Below the pieces are notes generated by a model. It did no database searches. It was not told where the DNA came from and saw only the letters and a list, made by a program, of their open reading frames with translations. From positions 3,898,268 through 3,962,267 of the forward strand of contig NC_045144.1 of the NCBI RefSeq assembly GCF_008831285.2: a stretch of DNA of 64,000 nt, read 5' to 3'. The stretch is from Nymphaea colorata (taxonomy: Eukaryota; Streptophyta; Magnoliopsida; Nymphaeales; Nymphaeaceae). Below are positions 35,211-46,329 of this stretch, in pieces. A program made the translations under genes and the position numbers. Numbering within the stretch: position 1 is the stretch's first letter; each line of letters begins with the position of its first letter.

Positions 35211-36536
35211 TCAACAGAAGGGGTTACCACGCCAACATGAAGAGCTCCTTCCAGCATCATGAGCGTGCACCAAGCTAATTGCCTCCTCCCCTAATTTGTC
35301 ACTGTTGTCGTCGTTGTCAAAGACCACCCACTCGGTGCTCACCTTGGTCTCCCGCTGCCACCTGCAGGAGAAGAGCCTCATCGGAGAAGTGCATAGCAGA
35401 GGGGGCTTGAACGTGTTGGTGCTGACGACTGTCCCCGGCGACGACGGCGAGGACGAGCTACCACTGCTAACATCTGCGCCTGCGTCATCGCCATCATCAT
35501 TGTCGTCGTCGTCATCGTCGTCATCGTCGTCGTCGTCGACCACTTTGGAGGCCTCGCTGCCTGCAGGAACACATCCCCTCAGCAGCTCCTCCATCTTGGA
35601 GACATCCTCTCGAGATATGATGATCTTCACGCTAGGATAATCATCGAATCTGACGCTGCAGACTGCCTTGCAGCTGTCGAAGAACCTCACAAGCTCGTAG
35701 CTCTGGTGAGACGCCCTCTTCAGAATGTGCAGGGCGAGACCGGAGTCCCGGACCCCTTGCTTCAACAAGTCCAGCAGCGTCCCCACCCCATCACTGAAGC
35801 TGGCGTACAGATGGAAGCTCTCCCTAAGGATGCTCTCCAGCGCCGCCTGAACCAAGCGGTTCCTCCGCACCATCCCTGACGCGGGGAAGCACTGGACGAT
35901 GCAGTCCAGTATCTCTTGGCATCGCGGCAGCACGGTCAAAATCGGCTCCGCCCAAATCTTCTCGTCATCTGCTCCGTTGGCTCTGATATTGGAGACGAAT
36001 TGGGTGGTCGTGGTTGCGGCAGTGGGCTCGAGACGGCCGGCCTGGTTGATGAACCAGCCCATCCGCAGCTCGAGAAACGACGCGTAGTCGTGGAGGAAGG
36101 AGACGAGACCGGAGGAAGCGGCTGCCGGGCCTTCTCCTCGAACAGCCGGGAGACCGTAAAATCTCAGCCTCAGCACACCCGATGAGTGGGTATCGCGCAG
36201 GTCCTGCTCAAAGCGGCGGTGGCCTCCCCGCAGGAGGCGGTGTACGAGCATGAGCAACTTCAGCACTACGACGGCGTCGCGAGTCCGCTCAAGACGCTTG
36301 GTGAGGAAGGAAGCCAGGTGGAGGACGGAGCCCGGGGTGTTGGAAACGATGAAAAGGATCTCATGGACGTACTTGTCGTCGACGGGCGCCGACTCGTCGT
36401 GGCTGGTGGCTTGGACGACGGCCATCTCCAGGGCACCGATTCCGTTGCCGGAAAACATCATAGCCCTTGTGAGGGATGCGTGGTCTTTCACCAGTCCCAC
36501 GGCTCGCTGGATCTTGCGGCGCATGGTGCACACCAT
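35211..36536 (-). CDS. ANTH-domain clathrin assembly protein (AP180/CALM type)
   Basis: This is an intronless 441-residue protein from ATG 36536 to TGA at 35211. Plant ANTH proteins bind phosphoinositides and clathrin/AP-2 and select SNARE cargo in endocytosis. The N-terminus has the lipid-binding helix (RRKIQRAVGLVKDHASL). The conserved SHDESAPVDDKYVHEIL and LLMLVHRLLRGG follow, then F-x-x-D-Y-A-S-F-L-E and the ANTH helical C-part (ILDCIVQCFPASG, then CKAVCSVRF). The ANTH/CALM fold ends near residue 330. After it comes a run of about 12 Asp (35510-35545, GAT/GAC codons), a Ser-rich stretch and a conserved W-V-V-F-D motif. The protein ends NPFC, an NPF tripeptide of the kind that binds EH domains. 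DPF/DLL clathrin-box tails of long AP180 proteins are absent. It resembles the short At1g33340/At4g40080 group. Confidence 0.9.
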   Translation of the reverse strand: MVCTMRRKIQRAVGLVKDHASLTRAMMFSGNGIGALEMAVVQATSHDESAPVDDKYVHEILFIVSNTPGSVLHLASFLTKRLERTRDAVVVLKLLMLVHRLLRGGHRRFEQDLRDTHSSGVLRLRFYGLPAVRGEGPAAASSGLVSFLHDYASFLELRMGWFINQAGRLEPTAATTTTQFVSNIRANGADDEKIWAEPILTVLPRCQEILDCIVQCFPASGMVRRNRLVQAALESILRESFHLYASFSDGVGTLLDLLKQGVRDSGLALHILKRASHQSYELVRFFDSCKAVCSVRFDDYPSVKIIISREDVSKMEELLRGCVPAGSEASKVVDDDDDDDDDDDDNDDGDDAGADVSSGSSSSPSSPGTVVSTNTFKPPLLCTSPMRLFSCRWQRETKVSTEWVVFDNDDNSDKLGEEAISLVHAHDAGRSSSCWRGNPFC

Positions 36537-38900
36537 TTAGCCTTCCACCTCCTGCTCCCCACCTTCCTTCCTTCCTTCTTCCTATCAACTTCTTCTTCTT
36601 CTTACACTAGTCCTCCGCTGGGCTGACTTTCACTGAACAAGACTCATGCAGCAGTGCTTTTTCCGGAAGCAGCGTCCACAATCTGCTGTTGCCTTGTGGA
36701 AAGAATAATGGAAGACAGGAAAGGGTGTTCACAACTTGAAATATTCCTTGACCGCTTGATCAAGGGAGGCGCGGGTCCGTGTTTAGATTCTCTTTATCAG
36801 CAACGCATGTCTTTGTGCGCGTGTGATTTGTTAAGACTGAGGCCATCCTTTGAGGAAGACGATAATGGAGTATCTTTTTTTTATTTTTTTGTTGGTTGAC
36901 CCATCCAACGGGCAATAATGATTTGAAGTATGGCGATGGTCTGCTATGCTCTCTGTCATGGCTTCCACAAGATTCCTACTGATCAGGGCGGAGCTAGACT
37001 TCGTACAGCTATTTATTTAGAAAACAAGGTCATCTAGACAAGACCTGCATGATGCAGCGGATGACATGGAGGGATTCCCTGCAGCTCCGGTCGTTGCCTT
37101 CAATGACTCGAAATGAATTCATGCGTTTGGAATTGGATAACAGGGCCTACGTGCCATCGATCGTCCAATCCATTCTGAAGCTTTTCATGCTTTTGATCCA
37201 CCGAGATGCAACCTTCAAGGATCTCTCCACATACGTGGCATGAACAAGTTTTACTTGCATGCGTGATCTTAATTTCAACAAGATAATAATTTATCAGTGC
37301 AAAAAACTGCATGTGAATTTTGTTAGACAAGTGAATCAAATTGAATTCAAAAAACACGTCTTTAGTAATGAATTTCGCAGGAAACACAGCAGTTTTGGTA
37401 TTCATTTCGCATCGACAAAAAAGATACTTTTCAAGCACTAAAATAGTAAGCACTTTTAATTATGAAAGAATGGCAGAAATAAAGAAAGCATAAAGGTCAT
37501 ATTCATAAGCGTATTAGTTTGTCTTATAAATTAATCCATTTTAACATCTCACCATATCTTAAAAGTTTGCAATTTGTAACGTGGTCCACAAAATATACAT
37601 TTCTCTTGCCTGTCATCGAAGAGGAAAAAAAAAACTTTTTGGATTTGTGGATGACAGTTGGTAGTTCAGGTGAAAGAAGGCGCATGCTATTGGAATTTAA
37701 TCTATGCGATCGCTTCTAAATACTCATGAGAGTGGACTGAGAGTTTAACTCTGCCGGAAATTACGGGCACGAACGATCGATGATGTACTACGCATGCTGC
37801 TTGGGAGCAGCCCCCACTGAAGCGCACTACCACCACCGCCATTAATTCATAGCCTTTGGTGCAACGATTCTTGAGCACTCACGCTAGATTTGTCTGTCTT
37901 AGCCTTCTCCTTTTCGTTTTCTATTTCATTTTCCATGTAAATTAAAGCGACCACTTGTGGAGTCAACCGCACAATGATGGAGGGGTGGGGATAGGAGGAA
38001 GGAACCTGTGCGTCGGATGCCATCTTCGAAGAATTAATTCTTTCCTCTCCAAACCAAAAGGGCCCGCCTTCCTCTCCTCGCCTCTGTATTCCTCCCGATC
38101 GTTTTTCACTTTCCCCTCAAATTTGCTTTTGCCGATTCCTTTGTCAACGTCCTCGCTCCTTTATGCTTTATTTAGTCTTTTTTGGTTGGTGGAAATCACA
38201 ACCTACGATTGCGCCTTTGTTATTTTTTTGGGGTTTTCAGGTTTGTGCACACAAGTCAAAGGGTTTAAGAGTCAATGGACTAAGTACGCACTTTGTTGCA
38301 TTAACCAGTTAGAGTCAAACATATCAAGATTATGTGGTAACTAGTATAAATATTTTATCAATTTAATCAATGGTAAATAAAATGACATGTATATAGCATT
38401 TTAGAAACTATCGAACGAGAATATTTTCTCAATGTACATATTTGGAGAAGTATGTGTATGGGGGTTCAAATTCTCGTCCAGTGCTCGTTAATCAGAGGAA
38501 AAAATAATGAGAAAACCATTTGGCAGAGAAGGATACTCTCTGTATGAATTAACTATATATGGAAATGATGGTAGACCTTTTTAATTGCTCACATCGCCGG
38601 GCTTCAAAAGAGTGCGTTTTAAGTGTTATGTAAATAAACGGCGAAGCCATTTTCAAATATGTAATCCATCGACATGCATGATCGGGTCTCATTAAAATGT
38701 ATTGTATACATATAAACGACTCTTGTTTTTCCAAAACAAAAAAACTTTTCCTACCTCTCTTACTTGGAGAGATGAACATATATATAATAATCATTACAAT
38801 TGTTAGGACTAATGTTGTCAATATCATTTTTCTATCAGTTTCAAATTGAACTGGGCTCTGGCGAATACAAATTGTAAAATATTAAACTTCTTTACTTATA
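36537..38900. other. Intergenic stretch upstream of the ANTH gene
   Basis: It contains the presumptive promoter and CT-rich leader of the minus-strand ANTH gene (36540-36610 is CTTCCTTCTT-rich on the plus strand). I see no further gene. Open frames are short and AT-driven, and no transposon ends were recognised. Confidence 0.5.
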
Positions 38901-39405
38901 ATAAAAAGAATTTTAATGTATTTATCAATGAATTGTAAAAATAAGGAAAGTAATTAGGCCAATCTGATTTGGCTCCCAATTATGGACCTTGGAACTGTCT
39001 AAAGCTATCGCCCTCTTCTTCCAAACAATCTTATGCTTCAGAACCGCACCTATACAGCAGCCCTGATTAACAACTATAGAACTCGCCGTACGGCCATGGA
39101 CGTAATAGCGCCGTAGGAGCCGAAGGTTGCCATATGAAGCGGCGACAGATAGATCGCCGTGGCGGAAGCTGTCGTTACTCGTCAGCATTTATCCTGACCG
39201 CTCTAGCTTTCTACTGAAGTCGACGGCGAGACCGTGGAAAATTTATGAGAACGCGGAACGGCGTCGGCTGAAACCGGCGCTAGTTCTGTTAACTTTCCAA
39301 ATTAAACATCAGCAAGCGGCATCTCTCGGGCCTCGGCAATAGCATTTCCAGAATCATACTGGAACTGTCCTCAGTAGAATACTCATATTTCACGGACGAT
39401 TCAGT

Positions 39406-40780
39406 TACTCAACTTGAGAAGTTCTGATGATCTGAGTTAACGGAATCCACGGAGCCGCAGGTAGCACCTCTGTGCAGGGATCATCCACATCAGAGAACTG
39501 AGCCTAGAAAAATACAGTTCCATAACACCTACACATGAAACCAAAACGAACTCATAATAAAAAACTGAAAGTGATAAAAGCTGAATTGAAATAAGCTATG
39601 TCAGAAATGCAACCCAGAACGACTAACAATTCCAGTGGAAAATAAAGGTGCATAAAACCACCATATTGCGCAAGGTTTTTATAAATGAAGGTACCGTATG
39701 GATGACATACTTTAAAAGTATTGTTGTTGTTGTTGTTGCTTTTTTTTTTTTTTTTTGTAAAAAAAGCTAGTTTTGTGGAACATTGGTTTTTTAATCAGTT
39801 TTGAAAAATTGGTTTACATAGGACCAAAACATATATCTTTTTGTACCTAACTTGTATAAGAAGACCATCGCCAGAACTACGCTCCTAAGCATATTAAACT
39901 TTTAAAATGGTGAAGGCTAGTGGTTATCATTGCTCCACTGGAATCTTGGAAGGCTAAATAATACGGTAAATACTAGTGCAACAGAAAGTCGCAGTTCACA
40001 ACGTTAGTTTCTAGTAACTGGACGTTTACCATTGACACCATCAGATCAGATGCGCCTAATTAAGTGCTACGAGCTCACTCTAGAGACTGGATGCAATTGC
40101 AATTACATAGCAGTCCTTCCTATGCCAGAATCTCAGTCTAGATACCGTGCCACTCTGCCAAGGTGCATGTGTATACGAAAGAATATATGTTCACACACGG
40201 GAAGAATGGCAGAGTAGAAAGCCTTGTGTCAACACCGTAGATATGATCAGAACTAAACGAAAAGCAATTACTTTATCAATGACTGAGAATGTTATTCTCT
40301 GAAACAAGCCATCAGGTAGGTAAAATGTCAGGGTCCTAATGCCAAAACATAATCAAAGAGCAATTTCATGCCGAGAATGAAATCACAGGTACTAGTGGGA
40401 AAGGGATAGCAAGTAAAACCATAACCAGAAAATTTACCAAGATAGAACCAGTTTTACCAAACAATGGACGATTTTCCAGCACTTGTATGAACAATTGAAG
40501 GCAGAAGCCAAGGTTTGCTGAAGAGACACACGGCAGAACAAACCTGAGTTTTACTACTGATCCAGGAACCTCCACAAACATACATCCCAAGGTTGCATAC
40601 ATGCCCTGCTGTTGCCTTTGGATAAACAGAAATCTGTTATGCAGTGAAACCGCATTGGTAATAAATACATATTTGAAAAAAAAAAAAACCTGCATACTAT
40701 GGTAATCTTCTAGAGATTGGGCAAAACAGATGGAAGCCGCAAAGCATCTTCATAAATTTCATTCGACCTCATGTCAAAGC
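39406..40780 (-). pseudogene. Coding-like exon remnants, minus strand, unidentified
   Basis: Three segments look exonic in leftward order. At about 40783-40706, TGFDMRSNEIYEDALRLPSV follows TTTTCAG. At about 40612-40440, GMYATLGCMFVEVPGSVVKL is followed by another open stretch with NLGFCLQLFIQVLENRPLF before GTAAAT. At about 39507-39409, AQFSDVDDPCTEVLPAAPWI runs to a TGA after an AG acceptor, like a terminal exon. I do not recognise the protein and could not join the segments into one frame with confidence. They may be parts of a decayed gene or a real gene with small exons. Confidence 0.3.
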
Positions 40781-41304
40781 CAGTCTGAAAATGATACTTC
40801 GAGCTTACTTCTAATCCATGTTAGCTAAATATTTTAGATGTCCACTGCGGCCAAGGAAACCAATGCTTTACAAAATCACAATCACTTCTTGACACTGCTT
40901 GCATGTAAATCTCAGTTTGAAGTTTGAACTGACAAGCATCGAATGCTATTGGTTGTGTCGAACAGAGCATACTAAATGTGGGACACGTGTGTGTGATAAA
41001 CTCAGCACTTCAAAAGTAAAAAAATTGAACCTAAAAGTGTCCACGTTGTTGAATGTGCTCAATGGGGCCTGTCAAGTGTTGATACTCCACATTCGCTGGC
41101 ACCATTTGCATATGCAGCTCTGTTTGAACTTAAGAGTGTCCGACATTGTTGGAAGTCTTGGACAAGTGTGATGCATTATAGACTTCGAAATAGGTCTATG
41201 ACATCCTAAGAACAACTCCTGTTTGCTTAAATTTTGACTTTGCAATTAGCACCCAAAACCCCTTTATGAGTTTCATTTTTTATGAACTCTGTTGAACTTA
41301 TTAC

Positions 41305-41410
41305 TTCAGCAAGAGAATCTTTCAGCTCTCCTTCACAAGCAGTGTCTTCAATTATCGGAATCACAAACTCATCCATGCCCTTGAATTCCCTTTATGATAA
41401 TTTCCGTGTG
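41305..41410 (-). pseudogene. DEP1: Frameshifted exon of DEP1 (methylthioribulose-1-P dehydratase part)
   Basis: DEP1 is the bifunctional plant enzyme of the methionine salvage cycle: methylthioribulose-1-phosphate dehydratase fused to enolase-phosphatase. Read leftward, this stretch gives KGIQGHG and then, after a loss of about 8 bases that shifts the frame, DEFVIPIIEDTACEGELKDS followed by LAE. That matches the aldolase-II-like dehydratase domain, normally [29 protein letters not shown] donor-like site follows at 41304. No other DEP1 exon was found nearby, and the enolase-phosphatase D-I-E-G-T-T region is absent. This is therefore an isolated, inactive gene fragment. Confidence 0.65.
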
Positions 41411-42056
41411 AGTTAAGTAGGAAAGTGCTGGAAATGATTCTTAGCAAAAAATAGTAGAAAAACAAATGGCGTGAATCACAATAGGAAAATAAATCTACAT
41501 TCTTTTTCACTCTTCTTTTTTCCTCTGGGTACCAAAGATGGATTTACCTCTCCCTCATAAGCTGTTTACATTCTGGAAGAAAAGTAGGACAGTTAAATCC
41601 CTTCAGATTAATACATAGCAGCAAAGAAGCATGGATGGAAAAAAATTATAAATACCATTATCACTAATCACTATCTACTCATATAACTAATCACTATCTA
41701 CTCACTAAAGAAGTCTTTCTTTAAGACAGTTCCATGTCTAGGTGATTCTGCAACTTTTTCTCTGGTTTCAACAGTGCTTTTAGATGTTTCATTTTTCTTC
41801 AGCACAACCAACCATCTTGTCACTTTTCAGTATTGCACCCTTTCAGGCCCTCTACAAGAAACAGAAACTTCTTCTAGCCTTTCAACTGTATGCATAAAGC
41901 TTCTAAACTTTGAAAGTTGCATGTATCGTGATGCATGTGCAACATATGTCTACAAACATACATATATATCTATTACGCATGTATACATATATATCAATTA
42001 CGCATGTATGTGTGTTTTCGTGTCAACAAACCCTACAAATTATATCCACTGAAAGG

Positions 42057-42061
42057 CATAT
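42057..42061. repeat. Target site duplication CATAT (left)
   Basis: Identical to 48030-48034 and adjoining the left LTR. Confidence 0.92.
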
Positions 42062-42538
42062 TGATGCAAACCAATTTACAGATGAACAACTAACTTGAAT
42101 GTGAACGAGAACTATGAACGAAACTTCAAACTAAAGCACTTACACTAAAAAAAAACAAGGAAGACAACATAAAACAAAAGTTACCTTTTAACTTCATTTG
42201 ACATCAACCGTATACAAAATAGCTTTGTTGTCCATTTATACGGACGTCAATAGCAATGGGCCGGGTCCTGAACAAGTGCCCGAATCCAAACAAACCCACT
42301 TAGATACAAAATGAAGATACTAACAAAATGGATAACAAAATAACATGTAAACCAAATTTACATTTCACCCTTGGTCCGCCTTGAGTATCTATGCAGATGA
42401 ACCTCCTCTCGCGTAGGCTCTGGGTCCACAGGGGATCCCATGGCTGAAGGCTCAATGACTGCACTGATGCCCGAAGGTGGAACCTGAGGCGAGGAACTGG
42501 ACCCAGGAGAGTGACGGGTCTGGTCCTGCCCTGCATCA
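42062..42538 (-). repeat. 3' LTR of the Gypsy element
   Basis: A 477-bp LTR starting TGATGCAAACC on the plus strand and ending CTGCATCA. It has the same length as its partner and no internal indels seen. Confidence 0.93.
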
Positions 42539-42539
42539 T

Positions 42540-42950
42540 TCTCCCCTGGTTGGAGAGAAGTCGTTCCCGACGAATCATTGTCACTAGAGTAGGGAAACAG
42601 ATCAGAAATATTGAAGATCGGTGAAATTTGCCAATCCTCAGGAAGTTCAAGCAGATATGCATTTTTTCCTAGACGTTGACTGATATGGAGAGAGCCATAT
42701 TTCCTAGGACTTAACTTACTATAAGTGCCAAGAGGACATCACTCAGGTCGTAAGTAGACCCAACAACATGGTTGGGGGATCGACCATACTCCACTTGTAA
42801 TGAATATTGAGGGAAACACAACTTATTCCCACAAAAAAGGTAGCCATTGTGAATGGAGAATTTAGAGTCCAAAGGTTGAGACGTACTAGAGCACTCATCC
42901 CAAATGTGGCTGAAATCTGAGTCAGCATGATACATGTCCTTGCAACTTTC
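42540..42950 (-). pseudogene. Remnants of Gypsy integrase termini (catalytic core deleted)
   Basis: After RNase H the frame gives the usual pre-integrase segment (IHNGYLFCGNKLCFPQ), which jumps at once to the C-terminal segment V-E-Y-G-R-S-P-N-H-V-V-G. It then jumps again to PRKYGSLHISQRLGKNAYLL and ELPEDWQISPIFNISDLFP, which reaches the LTR. The H2C2 zinc region and D,D-35-E core normally present between the first two are absent, a loss of roughly a kilobase judged from family structure. The element therefore cannot integrate by its own enzyme. Confidence 0.8.
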
Positions 42951-42954
42951 AAAT

Positions 42955-43385
42955 CCGACTACCTCTACAAACATGGACATCAGTAGGTTGTTCTTTCTAC
43001 TAAGGGCGTCTGCAACTCTATTGCGCTTTCCTGATTGATGGCGAATGGAGAAGAGGTACTCTTGCATGAAATTAACCCACTTGACGTGACGAACACTCAT
43101 CTTCTTTTGGCTATGGAGATACTTAAGTGCTTCATGATCTGTAAATAGAACGAACTCTTTGTCGATTAAATAGTGTCTCCAATATCGAAGGGCCCACACA
43201 ACAGCGTATAAATCCAAGTTATAAGTAGAGTACTGACATTTTGCTCCACTTAGCTTCTCGCTATAGAAAGCGACTGGCTTCTTGTTTTGACTAAGCACAA
43301 CTCCAATTCCAACATTGGAGGCATCAAATTCTACCTCAAATACCTTCGTGAAGTCTGGTAAAGCCAATACGGGGGCATGAGTCAT
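42955..43385 (-). pseudogene. Gypsy RNase H
   Basis: The domain contains FEVEFDASNVGIGVVLSQ, NLDLYAVVWALRYWRHYL, FVLFTDHEALKYL and RVADALSRK, the catalytic D-E-D-D pattern of Gypsy RNase H. It is in an open frame that runs on into integrase scraps at 42711. Confidence 0.88.
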
Positions 43386-43399
43386 CCGATCTTTGATAT

Positions 43400-44510
43400 T
43401 GCAAAAGGCGTCCTCAGCCGCTTTGGTCCACTTAAAGTCTCACCCTTGAGATACTCCGTGATAGGAGCCATAATGGTGCTGAAGTTTCTGATGAATCTGC
43501 GATAGAAAGTGGCTAGACCATGAAAGCTCCTGACATCACCTATTGTTTTCGGCATTGGCCAATCTACGATAGCTTGCACCTTAGAGGGATTAGCCTGCAC
43601 TCCTTCTGACGAAACAATGAATCCCAAGAACACAAGGTCCGAAGTGAGGAAACTACATTTCTTGGCATTGACGAACAACTTTTCCTTACGCAAGGTCTTA
43701 GGACTTGACGCAGGTGACCAAGGTGATCAGAAATTGTGAGGCTAAAGACCAAAATATCATCAAAGTACACTACAACCAATTTTCCAATGTACGGCCGAAG
43801 GACTTGTGTCATGACGCTCATGAAGGTGCTGGGTGCATTTGACAGTCCAAATGGCATAACTAACCACTCATAGAGTCCATCTCGCGTTTTAAACGCAGTT
43901 TTTCATTCATCTCCTTCCCGAATTCTTATCTGATGGTATCCACTTTTCAAGTCAATCTTCGAGAATACTTGAGCTCCCACTAACATATCCAACATATCAT
44001 CCAATCTTGGAATGGGGAAACGGTACTTAACAGTGATCTTATTGATAGCCCGACTATCCACGCACATCCATTTCGTGCAATCTTTCTTTGGGGTTAGTAA
44101 AGCTAGAACTGCACATGAACTAACACTTTCTTGAATGTGACCCTTTTGCAACAATTCATTCACTTGCCTTTGCAACTCAGCATGCTCGATGAGGTTCATC
44201 CGATAAGCTGGTAAGTTGGGTAAACTAACACCCGGAACAAAGTCTATAGCATGTTGAACATCCCGGTTTGGTGGAAATCCCAGAGGTAGATCGTCTGGCA
44301 TAATGTCTTCAAACTCAGAAATGAGTGGCGCTACCTCTTTTGGAATGTCTGAAGAGATCAAAAACACATGTTTAACAATCAAAGCATAGCAAAATCCATC
44401 TTCGTTACAATGATCCAAGAATTCTTTACGAGATAACCCCACAAAACTTGATGGTTGCACTGGACGACCAACTCGTTGTGTTGTGGTTTCCTTAGTGGGT
44501 AGCAAGACAA
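43400..44510 (-). pseudogene. Gypsy reverse transcriptase
   Basis: Three frames together give the domain. At about 44505-43903 it has LLQKGHIQES, TKWMCVDSRAINKITVKYRF and DLKSGYHQIRI. At 43857-43700 it has [13 protein letters not shown] and the catalytic [11 protein letters not shown]. At 43690-43400 it has [15 protein letters not shown] and FHGLATFYRRFIRNFS. Frameshifts or stops lie near 43900 (just before MPFG) and near 43700. The order and motifs identify a Ty3/Gypsy reverse transcriptase that was complete before these lesions. Confidence 0.88.
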
Positions 44511-44745
44511 CATTCTGGCCCTTAAACCTAAATGAATAGGTATTATTGTGCCCATCATGAACAGTCTTTCAATCATATTGCCAAGGTCGACCAAGAAGGA
44601 TGTGACATGCATTCATTAGAACAACGTCACACCACACATCATCCAGGTAAAGTGCTCCCATAGAAAGCTTTACTAGGCACCGTTGGGTGACATGAACTTC
44701 TTCTCCCTTTTTAAACCAAGCCATCTTGTAAGGTTAAGTGCACTT

Positions 44746-45060
44746 CTAGATCTTCAGGCCCAAGGTAGTAACTGCTTCTTGTGAAACTAGGTTCTCACAC
44801 GTACCACTGTCAATAATCACATCACAAATATATCCCTCACACTTGCATCGAGTCCTGAAAATGTTACTACGCAACCATGAAGAATCTGACTTTCCCTTAG
44901 GTGCAGTCAAGACGTGACGTATAGATAGTAGGTTGCTTATGTCATCACCATCAAAGTCTACAACATCATCCTGATCAGAACTTGCATCAGATGAGCCACT
45001 CGAGACATCCTTACCATCAAAATCTGGTGGTTCCTCTATAGTCTCTGCTAAGTGAGTTTT
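44746..45060 (-). pseudogene. Gypsy protease region
   Basis: After an acidic linker (DDVVDFDGDDIS) comes the retropepsin-like start YICDVIIDSGTCENLVSQEA at about 44838-44779. It has the D-S-G catalytic triplet with the following T, typical of Ty3/Gypsy proteases. The frame stops just afterwards, so protease and reverse transcriptase are no longer fused in one reading. Confidence 0.8.
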
Positions 45061-46260
45061 CTTTTGGGAATTTGTACATTTTGAAGCCAAGTGACCTAAC
45101 TCATGACACCTAAAACGACAGATGGTTTGGTCAGAACTATGAGTTTTAGATTGGTGTTATAGGCTGGACCTGATTGCTCGCCTTTACTAGGAGAAGGTGG
45201 TACTGGTCTGGACTCAACAGGTTTCGAGGAGCTAACTCCCCTAGTTGAAAAACTTAACTTGGGGCGATACGAGGCATCACCCCTAGACACTCTGGTTTCA
45301 TGCTTAGTTTCAAGGTTTCTTTTATGTTCATTGCATAACTGCTTGCCTGATCTAGAGTATCTACTCTGGTACAATTAAATTCATCAGAAATAAAGAGATG
45401 AAGACCAGAAATGTACCTGGTAATCTGTTGAAGCTCAGTCTCCACAATCTGGACACACAGTGACAGTCGATGAAACTCTACTGTGTAATCCGCTACAGAT
45501 CTCGAGCCCTGACGAAGATTGAGGTACTCCTTGTAGACCCTCTCAACGTGGTCCGAAGGTACAAATTTGGTCTACATCAGCCTCTGCATCTCCCCCCAAA
45601 CCTGCACTGGTCGCTGACTGCGTCGCTCATACGATCTCTGAAGCTCAAACCACCATGTCTGTGCAAGCCCACGTAGTCTAGTCGCAGCAAGTGGCACTCT
45701 GTGATGCTCCTCCACCTAGTGGTAGTCGAAGAAAAACTGGACTGTGTACGCCCAGTCAATGTACTCCTGTGCATCGAATCGCCCAACAAACTCTGGAAGG
45801 TCCAACCTCACTCCATATATGGCGGGGCGATTTGGACGATCAGCGGTACACCTGTGTCGATCGTCAACTGGTCCTGCTGGATGCGCACGCCAAAACTCGT
45901 CATCATCTGAATAGGCTGAGTCGCTGTCATTCTCAGCTGGTGCACGAGGTCGGTACGACTCAATAGGAGGTGGCCTCGGGCGGGTCTGATCTGCAAGGGG
46001 ACCCATCCGCTGACACCTCTATGGTGGAGCCTGCGGTAGTGGCGGCTCCGTGACTACACATGCACAAAATGGAACTGGATCTGGGGCTTGGGTAACATGG
46101 GAAGTCGGATAGGGATATGGGTATGGATTTGGGAATGGATATGGGGCGTGAAAATGATTCACATGTGGATTTGGGTATGGGTTTGTGAACGGATTTGGAT
46201 AGGGGTTTGGATAAGGGTTTGGGTTGGATTCTGGATCGAGTTTTGTGGATAGAAGGCTAG
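45060..46260 (-). pseudogene. Gypsy gag with Asn-Pro-Tyr-Pro repeat tract
   Basis: Reading leftward, the gag region starts with a low-complexity tract at about 46230-46095 of repeated N-P-Y-P and N-P-F units, ending near APYPFPNPYPYPYP. A stop codon follows near 46020, then the acidic/proline segment RPRPPPIESYRPRAP and the capsid motif LDLPEFVGRFDAQEYIDW at about 45815-45760. The frame is then broken several times. A zinc-knuckle-like C-x3-C-x4-H-x4-C (CRFRCHELGHLASKC) lies at about 45120-45076. Gag would package the RNA; this copy cannot give a full protein. Confidence 0.75.
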
Positions 46261-46329
46261 ATTTGAACTCAATCCAAAAACCGTAAGAGAATGGATCTGG
46301 TTTTGATCCGGTCTAGGAAACAAAATGGG

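Noticed and set aside
35490-35550. Possible CRISPR-like or tandem array from the regular TCGTCG pattern
   Set aside because: It is the antisense of the Asp-codon run in the ANTH gene, without spacers, and the window is plant nuclear DNA.
42300-42662. Open minus-strand frame overlapping the Gypsy 3' LTR, with a similar one at 47791-48102
   Set aside because: The two share sequence because they are the two LTR copies. The frame is LTR-internal and not a gene.
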